DNA from: a virus | Virus record (IMG/VR): IMGVR_UViG_3300050035_000081 | Coordinates: 1-22,326 of that record | Direction: 5' to 3' (one strand) | Length of the DNA: 22,326 nt | In this document: piece by piece, positions 14,405 to 20,738 of the stretch | Numbering within the stretch: the stretch's first letter is position 1 | Layout: each line of letters begins with the position of its first letter | Translations under genes and position numbers: made by a program | Notes under the pieces: model-generated | What the model was told of the DNA's origin: nothing | Databases searched by the model: none | The model's input: only the letters and a program-made list of their open reading frames with translations

Positions 14405-14443
14405 AATATGCGTTGTCACATCCACAATGTTACAACGCATATT
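14405..14443. terminator. Perfect 12-bp hairpin after the 14467 gene
   Basis: AATATGCGTTGT (14405-14416) is exactly inverted at 14432-14443 (ACAACGCATATT), with a 15-nt loop. There is no T-run. It lies between the stop of the 14467-14820 gene and the terminator at 14325, so it may be an mRNA end structure or a protein-binding site. Confidence 0.5.
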
Positions 14444-14466
14444 AAATGTTACGTTACAATATCCCA

Positions 14467-14820
14467 CTACTTCCTGTCTGTCAAATATTGCCAAGTGCAA
14501 GAGCCATAATCATTACAACCTACACAGTCTTTTTCCCCTGGGCAGTTGAATGCAATTTCCCCTTGCGCCATATCTCTAGCAATCTTAAATTTGGACAATT
14601 CGTATTCTAGCGATTCGTGCGGTACTGACAACTTCAATGCACTAGCTGCAACGCCATTAAACTTAACACTTTTTGCGCCTACAGATATTTCCACTAATGG
14701 AAGTTGGCATGGCTCACAAGTTACCGTAACACGCACTATGGGCAAGTCAATCGGTACACCATCGCACAGAATGTCAACGGTTGCACCGTCGGATACTATT
14801 TCAAATTCAGGTATATTCAT
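14467..14820 (-). CDS. Hypothetical protein with beta-rich body and Cys-rich end
   Basis: 117 residues. The first half alternates hydrophobic strands (ATVDILCDGVPIDLPIVRVTV, trimmed here to its pattern), with Cys-x2-Cys as TCEPCQ. The C-terminus has a Cys cluster (FNCPGEKDCVGCNDYGSC) that could bind a metal or an iron-sulphur cluster. No family recognised. It directly follows the gene at 14822 with 1 nt between them, so the two are an operon. Confidence 0.65.
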   Translation of the reverse strand: MNIPEFEIVSDGATVDILCDGVPIDLPIVRVTVTCEPCQLPLVEISVGAKSVKFNGVAASALKLSVPHESLEYELSKFKIARDMAQGEIAFNCPGEKDCVGCNDYGSCTWQYLTDRK

Positions 14821-14821
14821 T

Positions 14822-15151
14822 TTATTTATCTTTCGTTAAAAACCCGTCAATGTTACTTGACATCTCAGAAGTATACGCATTACACCATATGGTAGGAGAT
14901 TCTAACGGTTCTACATGTTTTACCGCAGGAGAATCCGGGTATATAATCGTCGGTGGTACAAACGGGATATTCGTCTGCGCATACCCCCACGAAATATAAG
15001 GCGCAACTACCTTATTTTCTTTCTCTACTACACAGGGATAGTTTTTCTCAAGGTCTGCAATCTCCTGTTCAAGTTTCGCTATCATATCTTTTTTTGATTT
15101 TACTAATGCCTTGACACCATCCATAGTGGAACATTTATCACATTTACACAT
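14822..15151 (-). CDS. Hypothetical protein with N-terminal coiled coil
   Basis: 109 residues with an AGAAGGTAAC ribosome site before ATG 15151. It begins with a Cys pair (MCKCDKCSTM), then a short coiled coil (KSKKDMIAKLEQEIADLEKN), then a Pro/Tyr-rich region (FVPPTIIYPDSP). I recognise no function. Confidence 0.65.
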   Translation of the reverse strand: MCKCDKCSTMDGVKALVKSKKDMIAKLEQEIADLEKNYPCVVEKENKVVAPYISWGYAQTNIPFVPPTIIYPDSPAVKHVEPLESPTIWCNAYTSEMSSNIDGFLTKDK

Positions 15152-15179
15152 AGTTACCTTCTCTTTTGACGGAAATAGT

Positions 15180-15222
15180 GTGGTGTATTTCTGGCAAACA
15201 GTAAGAAATACACCACTTTTTT
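15180..15222 (+). terminator. Strong plus-strand intrinsic terminator
   Basis: GTGGTGTATTTCT (15180-15192) pairs exactly with AGAAATACACCAC (15204-15216), followed by TTTTTT (15217-15222). The T-run is on the plus strand although neighbouring genes are on the minus strand; it would stop antisense transcription, or act as a plain hairpin in the minus-strand mRNA. Confidence 0.75.
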
Positions 15223-15236
15223 CTTACTAAATAAGC

Positions 15237-15268
15237 ACAGTACCCGTAATTTGAGTCACGGGCACTGT
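15237..15268. terminator. Hairpin downstream of the 15279 gene
   Basis: ACAGTACCCGT (15237-15247) pairs with ACGGGCACTGT (15258-15268) with one mismatch and a 10-nt loop. On the minus strand it follows the gene stop and is followed by GCTTATTT, a weak tail. Confidence 0.5.
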
Positions 15269-15278
15269 ATTGTAGCGA

Positions 15279-15659
15279 TTAATGACGCTGGAAATAAGCT
15301 AACCATTCGCCAGACGTGTTAATCTTGCAAAACTCTTTCGATAAAGAAATAACAGTTGATACTGGTATTGTAACCTCACATGGTTTTACAAACAGTTGTT
15401 TAATAGTATCTGTACCATCGTATACAGTGTGCAGAAGGTTAATAATGTATGAATCCCTATCACGAATAACGTCAACCACATTACAGAACGTATCCGTATA
15501 TTTATTACCATCTTTATCAACGCGCTCAACTTCTACAGTCATACCGTCTAACCATTCACCCTGGTTATAACTTTCCACAGGAGTACTTGGCGTAGGAATC
15601 CCAAATAGTTCAAAATAAGTACCCACCACTTCACTTGTGTTTGCTTCTTGTTCTTTCAT
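15279..15659 (-). CDS. Hypothetical phage protein
   Basis: 126 residues from ATG 15659, chosen because AAAAGGA lies 8-10 nt upstream; the longer frame to 15770 would run into the tRNA-Thr. Body is beta-rich with EWLDGMTVEVERVDKDGNKY and a repeated strand-turn pattern (TFCNVVDVIRDRDSYIIN). It could be a small OB- or SH3-like fold. It is the first protein gene after the tRNA cluster and probably shares its transcript. Confidence 0.65.
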   Translation of the reverse strand: MKEQEANTSEVVGTYFELFGIPTPSTPVESYNQGEWLDGMTVEVERVDKDGNKYTDTFCNVVDVIRDRDSYIINLLHTVYDGTDTIKQLFVKPCEVTIPVSTVISLSKEFCKINTSGEWLAYFQRH

Positions 15660-15732
15660 TGTTTTTTTTCCTTTTGTTGTATTGTTTTTTGTACGTTCTA
15701 TTCTATGGGAGAAACGCCAAGAACCATTCATT

Positions 15733-15804
15733 TGGAGGCCCGTGAGTGAGTCGAACACTCTAACCTTCATTACAAAAGAAGGTGTCTACCACAGACTACA
15801 GGCC
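15733..15804 (-). tRNA. tRNA-Thr (anticodon TGT)
   Basis: The acceptor GGCCTGT pairs with ACGGGCC (one G-U), then T and encoded CCA. D arm GTCT-GTGGT-AGAC, anticodon stem CCTTC/GAAGG, T arm GAGTG-TTCGACT-CACTC. The loop between the anticodon stems is 9 nt (TTTTGTAAT); centring gives TGT. The linker before the D arm and the variable loop are both short, making a compact 72-nt tRNA. Confidence 0.75.
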
Positions 15805-15811
15805 GTTTAGT

Positions 15812-15899
15812 TGGAAGAAGGTGAGGGATTCGAACCCCCGGACACTTTCGCGTCAATTGTTTTCAAGGCAATCGCATTAAACCACTCTGCCAACCCTCT
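15812..15899 (-). tRNA. tRNA-Ser (anticodon TGA)
   Basis: The acceptor AGAGGGT pairs with ACCTTCT, discriminator T, encoded CCA. The D loop has AGTGG, the anticodon loop is CTTGAAA (TGA) with a C-A mismatch closing the stem. A long variable arm GACGC-GAAA-GTGTC marks it as class II, and the T arm is GGGGG-TTCGAAT-CCCTC. Confidence 0.9.
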
Positions 15900-15907
15900 A
15901 AAACTTT

Positions 15908-15992
15908 TGGTGCGTTAGGTCTGATTCGAACAGACTACCAGGGTCACTGGGCTTGTTGTACAGACAAGCGCGACCCACCATCTTCGCCGCTA
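15908..15992 (-). tRNA. tRNA-Tyr-like (anticodon GTA), degenerate 5' acceptor side
   Basis: Anticodon arm CTTGT-CTGTACA-ACAAG (GTA), variable arm CCAG-TGACC-CTGG, T arm GTCTG-TTCGAAT-CAGAC, then CTAACGC, A and CCA. The 5' strand that should pair with CTAACGC is not present: the corresponding bases are the last codons of the DUF4406 gene (stop TAG at 15992-15990). A D-arm-like GCGA...TCGC can be drawn. Either a decaying tRNA fused to the end of a gene or one that is repaired or processed unusually. Confidence 0.5.
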
Positions 15993-16451
15993 CAAATACA
16001 AAACCTGTAACCCCAAATACCGCGCAACAGCAATCTCGACATTCGCCCCTTTTGATTTCTCCCACCCAGGCAACATCGCAATATGGGTACACCCATCGCA
16101 CATAGCCGCAATGTCACGCAGAATACACGCGCGCGCGACACTTGGCGAAAAGTCAATGTGATGTTCATTTAACCCATGCGCCCGGTCAATATCAGCAGGG
16201 TTCACCACTATGTAACCTTCACCACGCAACTTAATAGCAGTAGCATCGAACGCAGGGAAGTTAAACAATGGCAAGGAAGACATCGGCCCAGCAATATAGA
16301 CCTTGCGATATTTCCCTGTCACTTCCATACCGCTACCCCACTTCGGACAGACAAAATTATCGGCAACTTCTTGACACACATAGGGGCACTCCGTTTTACC
16401 TACGCCTATACCACGAAAGATGCAATTAGCACAAGAATTCGTCCTATTCAT
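15990..16451 (-). CDS. DUF4406 protein (nucleoside deoxyribosyltransferase-like fold) with Cys-rich N-terminus
   Basis: 153 residues. Residues about 49-153 match the DUF4406 pattern: KVYIAGPMSSLPLFNFPAFD, then an YIVVNPADID strand, ARACILRDIAAMCDGCTHI and MLPGWEKSKGANVEIAVA with the final strand LGLQVLYL. This fold belongs to the deoxyribosyltransferase/TIR-related group; in phages it may act on nucleotides. Residues 1-35 carry several Cys (CANCIFRG, ECPYVC, FVCPKW), probably a zinc ribbon. The ATG at 16451 overlaps the stop of the upstream DUF5664-like frame, implying translational coupling. The 3' end overlaps the tRNA-Tyr-like sequence. Confidence 0.8.
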   Translation of the reverse strand: MNRTNSCANCIFRGIGVGKTECPYVCQEVADNFVCPKWGSGMEVTGKYRKVYIAGPMSSLPLFNFPAFDATAIKLRGEGYIVVNPADIDRAHGLNEHHIDFSPSVARACILRDIAAMCDGCTHIAMLPGWEKSKGANVEIAVARYLGLQVLYL

Positions 16452-16840
16452 AATTATGTACCGGAGTATCTACCATATCGGGCAAAAGCTCTTCCATGTG
16501 ACACAACGCGAAAGCACCCCAAGCAATAGCTGCCGGATGGTCGTCTGTACGGTCACCTGAAAGATACTTGAACAAGTGCTTGATTATATGGTTACAGATA
16601 ACACTAGTAGGTTGACCTTGCTGCCAATTCCTTTCGCCGTGCTTTTTAGTACCTAGAGCGTACCTACCAGCTAACCGTCAAACCTATCGGGCTAATTAAG
16701 TCATACCGTTCATCTACCTTGGAACGTGTAGAACCTGTACCGACATCGACAAGTTCTTCTTCTGCGTGGTTGCGTGTACCATCTATATATGTTACACCAC
16801 CTATAAAACCTACTCTTCGTTGTGGTTTATCTCCGCACAT
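16444..16840 (-). pseudogene. DUF5664-like (dATP/dGTP diphosphohydrolase N-terminal) gene with a frameshift
   Basis: ATG 16840, with AAAGGGG upstream, starts MCGDKPQRRV and reaches KVDERYDLISPIGLT near 16676, then soon stops. In the next frame the protein resumes RLAGRYALGTKKHGERNW, QQGQPTSV, NHIIKHLFKYLSGDRTDDHP, AAIAWGAFALCHMEE and stops at 16444. Joined, this is the DUF5664 pattern (RYDLIP..GL.RLA..Y..G..K.G.RNW, then RHL..Y..G...DH.AA..W). The break lies at ACGG (16678-16675); ACGCGG would restore it, so loss of one CG is likely. The C-terminal frame overlaps the DUF4406 start by 8 nt. A longer start at 16900 with its own AAAGGGG site is in frame. Sequencing error or programmed shift remain possible. 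Confidence 0.7.
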
Positions 16841-16931
16841 ATTTACCCCTTTACTAGAAGCTATTGACGCTTCCCATACATCCTGATTACTGACAGGCAT
16901 GTTTACCCCTTTTGTCCATAAAAGACCATTT

Positions 16932-16969
16932 TAGGTACAGTGACAGCGTATATGGGCACAGTGTACCTA
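16932..16969 (-). terminator. Hairpin at the end of the 16967 gene
   Basis: TAGGTACA (16932-16939) and TGTACCTA (16962-16969) form a perfect 8-bp inverted repeat that includes the stop codon of the 16967-17722 gene. No T-run. Could be a weak terminator or a binding site. Confidence 0.4.
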
Positions 16970-17722
16970 TTTAGGACTATCGTAATTAGCCCGTATTCTT
17001 TTATATTTAATCGCCTGACTTTCACCCCATACCTTACTGATTTCATCATACTTATCACGAGTACACGAACTTTGACAATCCTGTCGGATAACACTCATGT
17101 CCTGATCAAAATATGAATATTCTAACATCCTGGAGTAAGGCCAATATCCCATGCTAATAATATGGTCTACAGGAATTGATTGGCCACCAATTTCAACTGT
17201 TACCATATTGTATGTGTGACGTGTACTAAAACCTAGACTCGCAGCAATTGGGGAAGGACAACCACCGTTGCTAATTTCCTTGCAACACTTCTCCCACAAA
17301 GCACGACACTTATCATAAAAAGATTGGTCACTATACACCGCCACTTTCTTACTGCCACCTTGCATGAAAATAAGCTTATCTACATCAAATTCCATAGACA
17401 CGATTGATGACAAGTATACTCCGCAGTCATGGGGCATAACCCTATCACTACCGAACCACAAAACACCACCACTCACATAGGGATAGGTGTTAATGTCCTT
17501 TGTGTCTTTATTTAATTTAGGTAGCAATTCGACCACCGATGCGCCATTCTTGATCGCTGCAGACACCTCTAAATCAGCATCCTTATTATACTTATCCACC
17601 ATCTCCGCCGCTTCCTGAAACGCAGTAACCATTCCTAAGTGATAGTCTTCATTGCGACTAACAGTAGCAAGCTTCTTGTGTTCACGCGACTTCTTGATAA
17701 ATTCAATGTATAGGTCTTCCAT
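16967..17722 (-). CDS. Hypothetical protein, 251 residues
   Basis: Strong ribosome site (GAGGGGAGGGG) just before ATG 17722 and a sigma70 promoter upstream. The first 70 residues are helical and charged (EFIKKSREHKKLATVSRNED). The middle contains YLSSIVSMEFDVDKLIFMQGG, a DKCRALWEKCCKEISNGGC segment and EIGGQSIPVDHII. No family recognised. It is the first gene leftward of the integrase promoter region and therefore likely controlled together with it. Confidence 0.7.
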   Translation of the reverse strand: MEDLYIEFIKKSREHKKLATVSRNEDYHLGMVTAFQEAAEMVDKYNKDADLEVSAAIKNGASVVELLPKLNKDTKDINTYPYVSGGVLWFGSDRVMPHDCGVYLSSIVSMEFDVDKLIFMQGGSKKVAVYSDQSFYDKCRALWEKCCKEISNGGCPSPIAASLGFSTRHTYNMVTVEIGGQSIPVDHIISMGYWPYSRMLEYSYFDQDMSVIRQDCQSSCTRDKYDEISKVWGESQAIKYKRIRANYDSPK

Positions 17723-17740
17723 TGTAACCCCTCCCCTCGT

Positions 17741-17785
17741 CTAAAGTGCAACATGTACCACCACATAGCACTTTATGCACTTTAG
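17741..17785. promoter_or_regulatory. Operator- or arm-site-like repeats between integrase and the 16967 gene
   Basis: CTAAAGTGCA (17741-17750) is perfectly inverted at 17776-17785 (TGCACTTTAG), and a third copy of GCACTTTA lies at 17768-17775. They fall in the 5' leader of the minus-strand transcript. A related inverted pair lies just after the integrase gene. Confidence 0.5.
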
Positions 17786-17793
17786 CTATACCT

Positions 17794-17822
17794 ATACTAC
17801 CACTAACCGATAACGTTGTCAA
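17794..17822 (-). promoter_or_regulatory. Minus-strand promoter for the 16967-17722 gene
   Basis: TTGACA (17822-17817), 17-nt spacer, TAGTAT (17799-17794). It diverges from the integrase promoter; the two -35 boxes are about 34 bp apart. Confidence 0.6.
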
Positions 17823-17856
17823 TACCACCACGCCTAAAAATGGTTTGCGCCAACCC

Positions 17857-17885
17857 TTGACACCATCACCATCACGGCGTATAGT
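17857..17885 (+). promoter_or_regulatory. Plus-strand promoter for the integrase
   Basis: TTGACA (17857-17862), 17-nt spacer, TATAGT (17880-17885), with a start expected near 17892, 30 nt before ATG 17922. An almost consensus sigma70 promoter. Confidence 0.75.
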
Positions 17886-17921
17886 ACGTTTAATAAGCAC
17901 GTTCAAAAAGGACTTGTCACT

Positions 17922-18884
17922 ATGTTACAACAACTTGTACCCGCCTATACCCCTGATGTGATGCTACAACAAGCAGAAGAAGACTCACAAGAGTTCCTTC
18001 GCAATAGTAGCGCACCTAACACCATTCGCGCCTACCGATCACAATGGAAATATTTCGCGCTGTGGTGTAACGAAGTGGGGCTTGAATCCTTACCTGCAAC
18101 CCCCGACACTGTACGACTCTATATCTCTCACCGTGCAAGTGATAGCAAAACCGGTAGTATTGAAGTCATGATTTCATCTATCGGGAAGAACCACCTAGCG
18201 AACGGGTTCGATGACCCCTGTAGCACTACTGTAGTGCGCCAAACACTAAAAGGCATTAAAAGAACGTTAGGATGTAAGGTCACACAGAAAAATCCTATTC
18301 TTACTAAAGAACTGCGTGCAATGATTGATACTATTGACAACAGTACACTGACAGGGAAAAGAAATAAGGCGTTATTGTTGGTGTCTTTTTTTACTGCCGC
18401 TAGGAGAAGCGAATTGTCGGATATGAAGGTTGAAGATTTACAATTCACCGAAGAAGGTATGATTCAAACTTTACCTAGGTCGAAGACTGATCAGTCGCAG
18501 GTCGGATATAAAAAATTCATAGTCAAGAAAGATTCAGAATATTGCCCGGTGAGCGCGATACAGGATTATCTCACCACTGCCGGAATTACAGAAGGTTATG
18601 TGTGGCGTGCTATCTCACAAGTCGGCAAGCTATCTACAACCCACCTCACAGGACAAAGGATTTGTCTCATTATTAAAGCGTGCTGCAAAGCTATAGGATT
18701 AGACGAAAGAAACATTAGTGGTCACTCTATGAGGTCTGGTTTCGCAACTTCTGCGGCATTAGCCGGGGTAGACTTAATGGGTATTATGCAGGTGACGGCG
18801 CATAAGAGCAGCGATACTACTATGAAGTATATCCGCATAGCGAACGGGTTTAAAACGAGTGCTACTGCGAAGGTTGATATTTAG
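17922..18884 (+). CDS. int: Tyrosine recombinase / phage integrase
   Basis: 320 residues. An N-terminal SAM-like core-binding domain (residues about 15-115, with NTIRAYRSQWKYFALWC) precedes the catalytic domain. Catalytic residues visible: R161 in FFTAARRSELSD, K188 in SKTDQ, H268 and R271 in SGHSMRSGF, H294 in TAHKSSDTTMKY and nucleophile Y303. It lacks an arm-type N-terminal domain. It would insert or excise phage DNA at a specific site, or resolve multimers. AAGGA lies upstream of ATG 17922. It is the only large plus-strand gene and has its own strong promoter, separate from the leftward genes. The HSMRSGF group is common in cyanobacteria and proteobacteria, which does not settle the host. 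Confidence 0.9.
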   Translation: MLQQLVPAYTPDVMLQQAEEDSQEFLRNSSAPNTIRAYRSQWKYFALWCNEVGLESLPATPDTVRLYISHRASDSKTGSIEVMISSIGKNHLANGFDDPCSTTVVRQTLKGIKRTLGCKVTQKNPILTKELRAMIDTIDNSTLTGKRNKALLLVSFFTAARRSELSDMKVEDLQFTEEGMIQTLPRSKTDQSQVGYKKFIVKKDSEYCPVSAIQDYLTTAGITEGYVWRAISQVGKLSTTHLTGQRICLIIKACCKAIGLDERNISGHSMRSGFATSAALAGVDLMGIMQVTAHKSSDTTMKYIRIANGFKTSATAKVDI

Positions 18885-18888
18885 ATTC

Positions 18889-18926
18889 CAAAGTGTATCC
18901 ATCTACTAACAATATTCTACACTTTG
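18889..18926. repeat. Inverted repeat after the integrase (possible recombinase site or transcription stop)
   Basis: CAAAGTGTA (18889-18897) and TACACTTTG (18918-18926) form a perfect 9-bp inverted repeat with a 20-nt AT-rich spacer. The motif resembles the TAAAGTGCA repeats before the integrase. There is no T-run. An attachment site cannot be fixed without the host junctions. Confidence 0.45.
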
Positions 18927-18930
18927 TCAA

Positions 18931-19230
18931 TTACAAACCTGCGTCTTGCATGAGTTTTCGGTACGACTCGGGCACTTTGTCATCGGGAACAACAATCATC
19001 CTGTCGGGAAACATTAGAGTACCCACCCTACTACTTAATGACAGTTTTTTCCGTGATGTATAATCGTCATCTATGCCACGAACAGTTATTCTATCAGGAG
19101 CATACCTACCCGTATTGTCTATGGAAATCTTTAATATCTTACCTATTCGCAATGCAGCATGACGTCCTTCCGCGTGACCATATACTATCCAGCACCCCTC
19201 CGTTATTTCTTGACCTAGCTTATCTTGCAT
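18931..19230 (-). CDS. Small hypothetical phage protein
   Basis: 99 residues, beta-rich start (MQDKLGQEITEGCWIVYGHA, LRIGKILKISID) of the kind seen in small phage proteins that begin with a DKLG-x-E-x2-EGD-like segment, and a charged end (DKVPESYRKLMQDAGL). Function unknown. It ends facing the integrase gene (convergent). Upstream ribosome site is weak. Confidence 0.6.
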   Translation of the reverse strand: MQDKLGQEITEGCWIVYGHAEGRHAALRIGKILKISIDNTGRYAPDRITVRGIDDDYTSRKKLSLSSRVGTLMFPDRMIVVPDDKVPESYRKLMQDAGL

Positions 19231-19278
19231 ATTTACTTACACTTGCCCTTTCCATCTTTATCATCTTTTGGCATGTGC

Positions 19279-19377
19279 TTATCTACATTCAGGCTTACTG
19301 CAAGCAACAATCCAAAAATTATTAAAAAAATCCTCTTTCAGTAAGTCACCACAAATGCTACATTTAATTTTAGCCAT
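19279..19377 (-). CDS. 32-residue zinc-ribbon peptide
   Basis: ATG 19377 gives MAKIKCSICGDLLKEDF, then a hydrophobic turn and VACSKPECR. Cys-x2-Cys and Cys-x4-Cys in so short a peptide suggest a zinc knuckle. The ribosome site is weak (GGAA), so translation is uncertain. It lies between the membrane peptide and the 18931 gene in the same orientation. Confidence 0.45.
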   Translation of the reverse strand: MAKIKCSICGDLLKEDFFNNFWIVACSKPECR

Positions 19378-19407
19378 TATACATATTCCACATTTGAGAA
19401 ATTACTA

Positions 19408-19551
19408 TCATGCTAATATAGTCCAAGTTATCAATACACCAATACCAAAATAACACCAGAATATTAATAATGGCTCGTCAATAAAGTGTGCTGTTACCAT
19501 GGTTACTAAAATACACGCCAGGTAGCACGCGAAGAGCTTGAACTTTTTCAT
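19408..19551 (-). CDS. 47-residue two-helix membrane peptide
   Basis: ATG 19551 overlaps the TGA of the kinase gene as ATGA, and GGAGG is 7 nt upstream. The product has two hydrophobic segments, FACYLACILVTMVTA and LLIFWCYFGIGVLITWTI, joined by HFIDEP, so a hairpin in the membrane. No function can be named; small phage membrane peptides include superinfection-exclusion and lysis accessory proteins. Confidence 0.65.
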   Translation of the reverse strand: MKKFKLFACYLACILVTMVTAHFIDEPLLIFWCYFGIGVLITWTILA

Positions 19552-19997
19552 GTATATACCTCCGCATGTTTCGATAAAACATCCACTACACCTTCATCAC
19601 TAGTCGGCATTTCAAACGCTAATGCCATTCTATCAATGACGCTATCAGGTACAGGCAAAGACCGAATACCGTTACGCGCCTTACACAATTCAGTATCAAT
19701 ATCCACTACGAAAATTAACAGCAGGTTATCCGTTAACTCTTTCGCCATTTTAACCCAAGGTTCACGTCTCTGTTTCGTGATGTTGGTAGCATCAATCACG
19801 ACATCGTTTCCTGCAATTAACAGACCCCTCACCGCCAAGTCGATAGTAGCCCATACCAGCTTTTCAGCTTTCGGGTTAAACAGATTTCCCATTGCTTTTC
19901 GGAAAGCATCAGGACTCACAACGGTAACACCTAATTGTTCGGCGTACACCGACTTACCACTACCCGGAAGACCTACCATAATTGAAAGTGTTGACAT
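19548..19997 (-). CDS. Polynucleotide kinase-like P-loop protein
   Basis: 149 residues. Walker A is GLPGSGKS (residues 9-16), followed by VVSPDAFRKAM and the VVIDATNITKQRR motif (D69, T71, N72, R77, R78) typical of the 5'-kinase domain of T4 Pnk and related AAA_33 proteins. The phosphatase and ligase partners are absent. It would transfer phosphate from ATP to a 5' hydroxyl of RNA or DNA, often in tRNA or DNA repair after host nuclease attack; this fits a phage carrying tRNAs. It is coupled to the membrane peptide downstream. Confidence 0.85.
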   Translation of the reverse strand: MSTLSIMVGLPGSGKSVYAEQLGVTVVSPDAFRKAMGNLFNPKAEKLVWATIDLAVRGLLIAGNDVVIDATNITKQRREPWVKMAKELTDNLLLIFVVDIDTELCKARNGIRSLPVPDSVIDRMALAFEMPTSDEGVVDVLSKHAEVYT

Positions 19998-19998
19998 T

Positions 19999-20322
19999 TT
20001 AATCTAGTCCCTTCTTAATTATATCCCTGACTACATGATCACAATGTTTTTCATACGGTATTTTTTTGTTAATCTGATAGCATATGACATTACCATACTT
20101 ATCATAACCAACATCAATACTATAGGCACTCGTTCCATGGAAACAATCGTTACAAGAAATAAACACACGTTTCGATGACACCGTTTCCCCATCACGCCAA
20201 TAGGTAACAAGGATATGATGTATATTAACAGAGGGTACATGTCCATCATCAATCATTAACGACGTCAATTGACGAACACCAGTTTTTAATTTCGTCCAAC
20301 GTTTGGAATGAGGACTTGACAT
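19999..20322 (-). CDS. Hypothetical protein, 107 residues
   Basis: An AAGGGGTAAT ribosome site precedes ATG 20322. The N-terminus is basic (SSPHSKRWTKLKTG), the centre beta-rich (VNIHHILVTYWRDGE, RVFISCNDCFHGTSAYSID), the end basic with Cys/His (YEKHCDHVVRDIIKKG). It ends 1 nt before the kinase start and should be cotranscribed with it. No family recognised. Confidence 0.65.
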   Translation of the reverse strand: MSSPHSKRWTKLKTGVRQLTSLMIDDGHVPSVNIHHILVTYWRDGETVSSKRVFISCNDCFHGTSAYSIDVGYDKYGNVICYQINKKIPYEKHCDHVVRDIIKKGLD

Positions 20323-20407
20323 ATTACCCCTTACTAAAAAAGAGTGGGGGTAGGAATTGTCGCACCATCTACCCTCACCCGCAGGTCATCCCGGCACCGC
20401 TAGCATA

Positions 20408-20602
20408 CTACTTATCCAAAAATTCGATGATGTTTTTCAATTCACGGCGTGTGATTTTTACCCACTCACCCTTAACTGTATGCTCGATTGCACCACATGA
20501 TTTTACAGCAAAGTCCAACGCATTTTTAGGGCAATGGAACTCACGAGGAATTGCCGTTGTCGTTTCGTTTGAGATGTAGCTTTGTGCGCATACTCGGTAC
20601 AT
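20408..20602 (-). CDS. Hypothetical protein, 64 residues
   Basis: ATG 20602 is preferred because the GGGAGGGGAGG site (20622-20612) is 9-10 nt upstream; in-frame ATG 20611 abuts the site. Product begins MYRVCAQSYISNETTTAI and ends in a basic helix with an acidic tip (KITRRELKNIIEFLDK). Its upstream region is one of the two copies of the leader repeat described at 20664. Confidence 0.6.
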   Translation of the reverse strand: MYRVCAQSYISNETTTAIPREFHCPKNALDFAVKSCGAIEHTVKGEWVKITRRELKNIIEFLDK

Positions 20603-20663
20603 ACCACCCATCCTCCCCTCCCGTGTTAGTACTAGACAAAACACTCGTTTGCCTATACGTTAA

Positions 20664-20712
20664 GAGTTCGCGCCATGATTCACAACGCGCCGTCACGAGG
20701 AATGTCCCCGCC
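20664..20712. repeat. Leader repeat, copy 1
   Basis: GAGTTCGCGCCAT, about 10 variable bases, AACGCGC.GTCACGAGGAAT and GTCCCCGCC are shared with 21637-21688 in the same orientation. On the minus strand both encode AGTFLVTAR...WREL.TY in the same frame, but here a TAG immediately precedes that frame. Confidence 0.75.
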
Positions 20713-20738
20713 TATCAGGTTTTAATAATACCTGAACA

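Noticed and set aside
14467-14820. Small terminase subunit upstream of terL
   Set aside because: No helix-turn-helix or TerS-like coiled coil; the Cys-rich end does not fit, so I leave it unassigned.
18889-18926. Calling this inverted repeat the phage attachment site
   Set aside because: The 20-bp spacer is too long for a core site and no host junction is available, so it is only listed as a repeat.
20716-20734. CAGGT...ACCTG hairpin as a terminator
   Set aside because: Only five pairs with an AT loop and no T-run; too weak to call.
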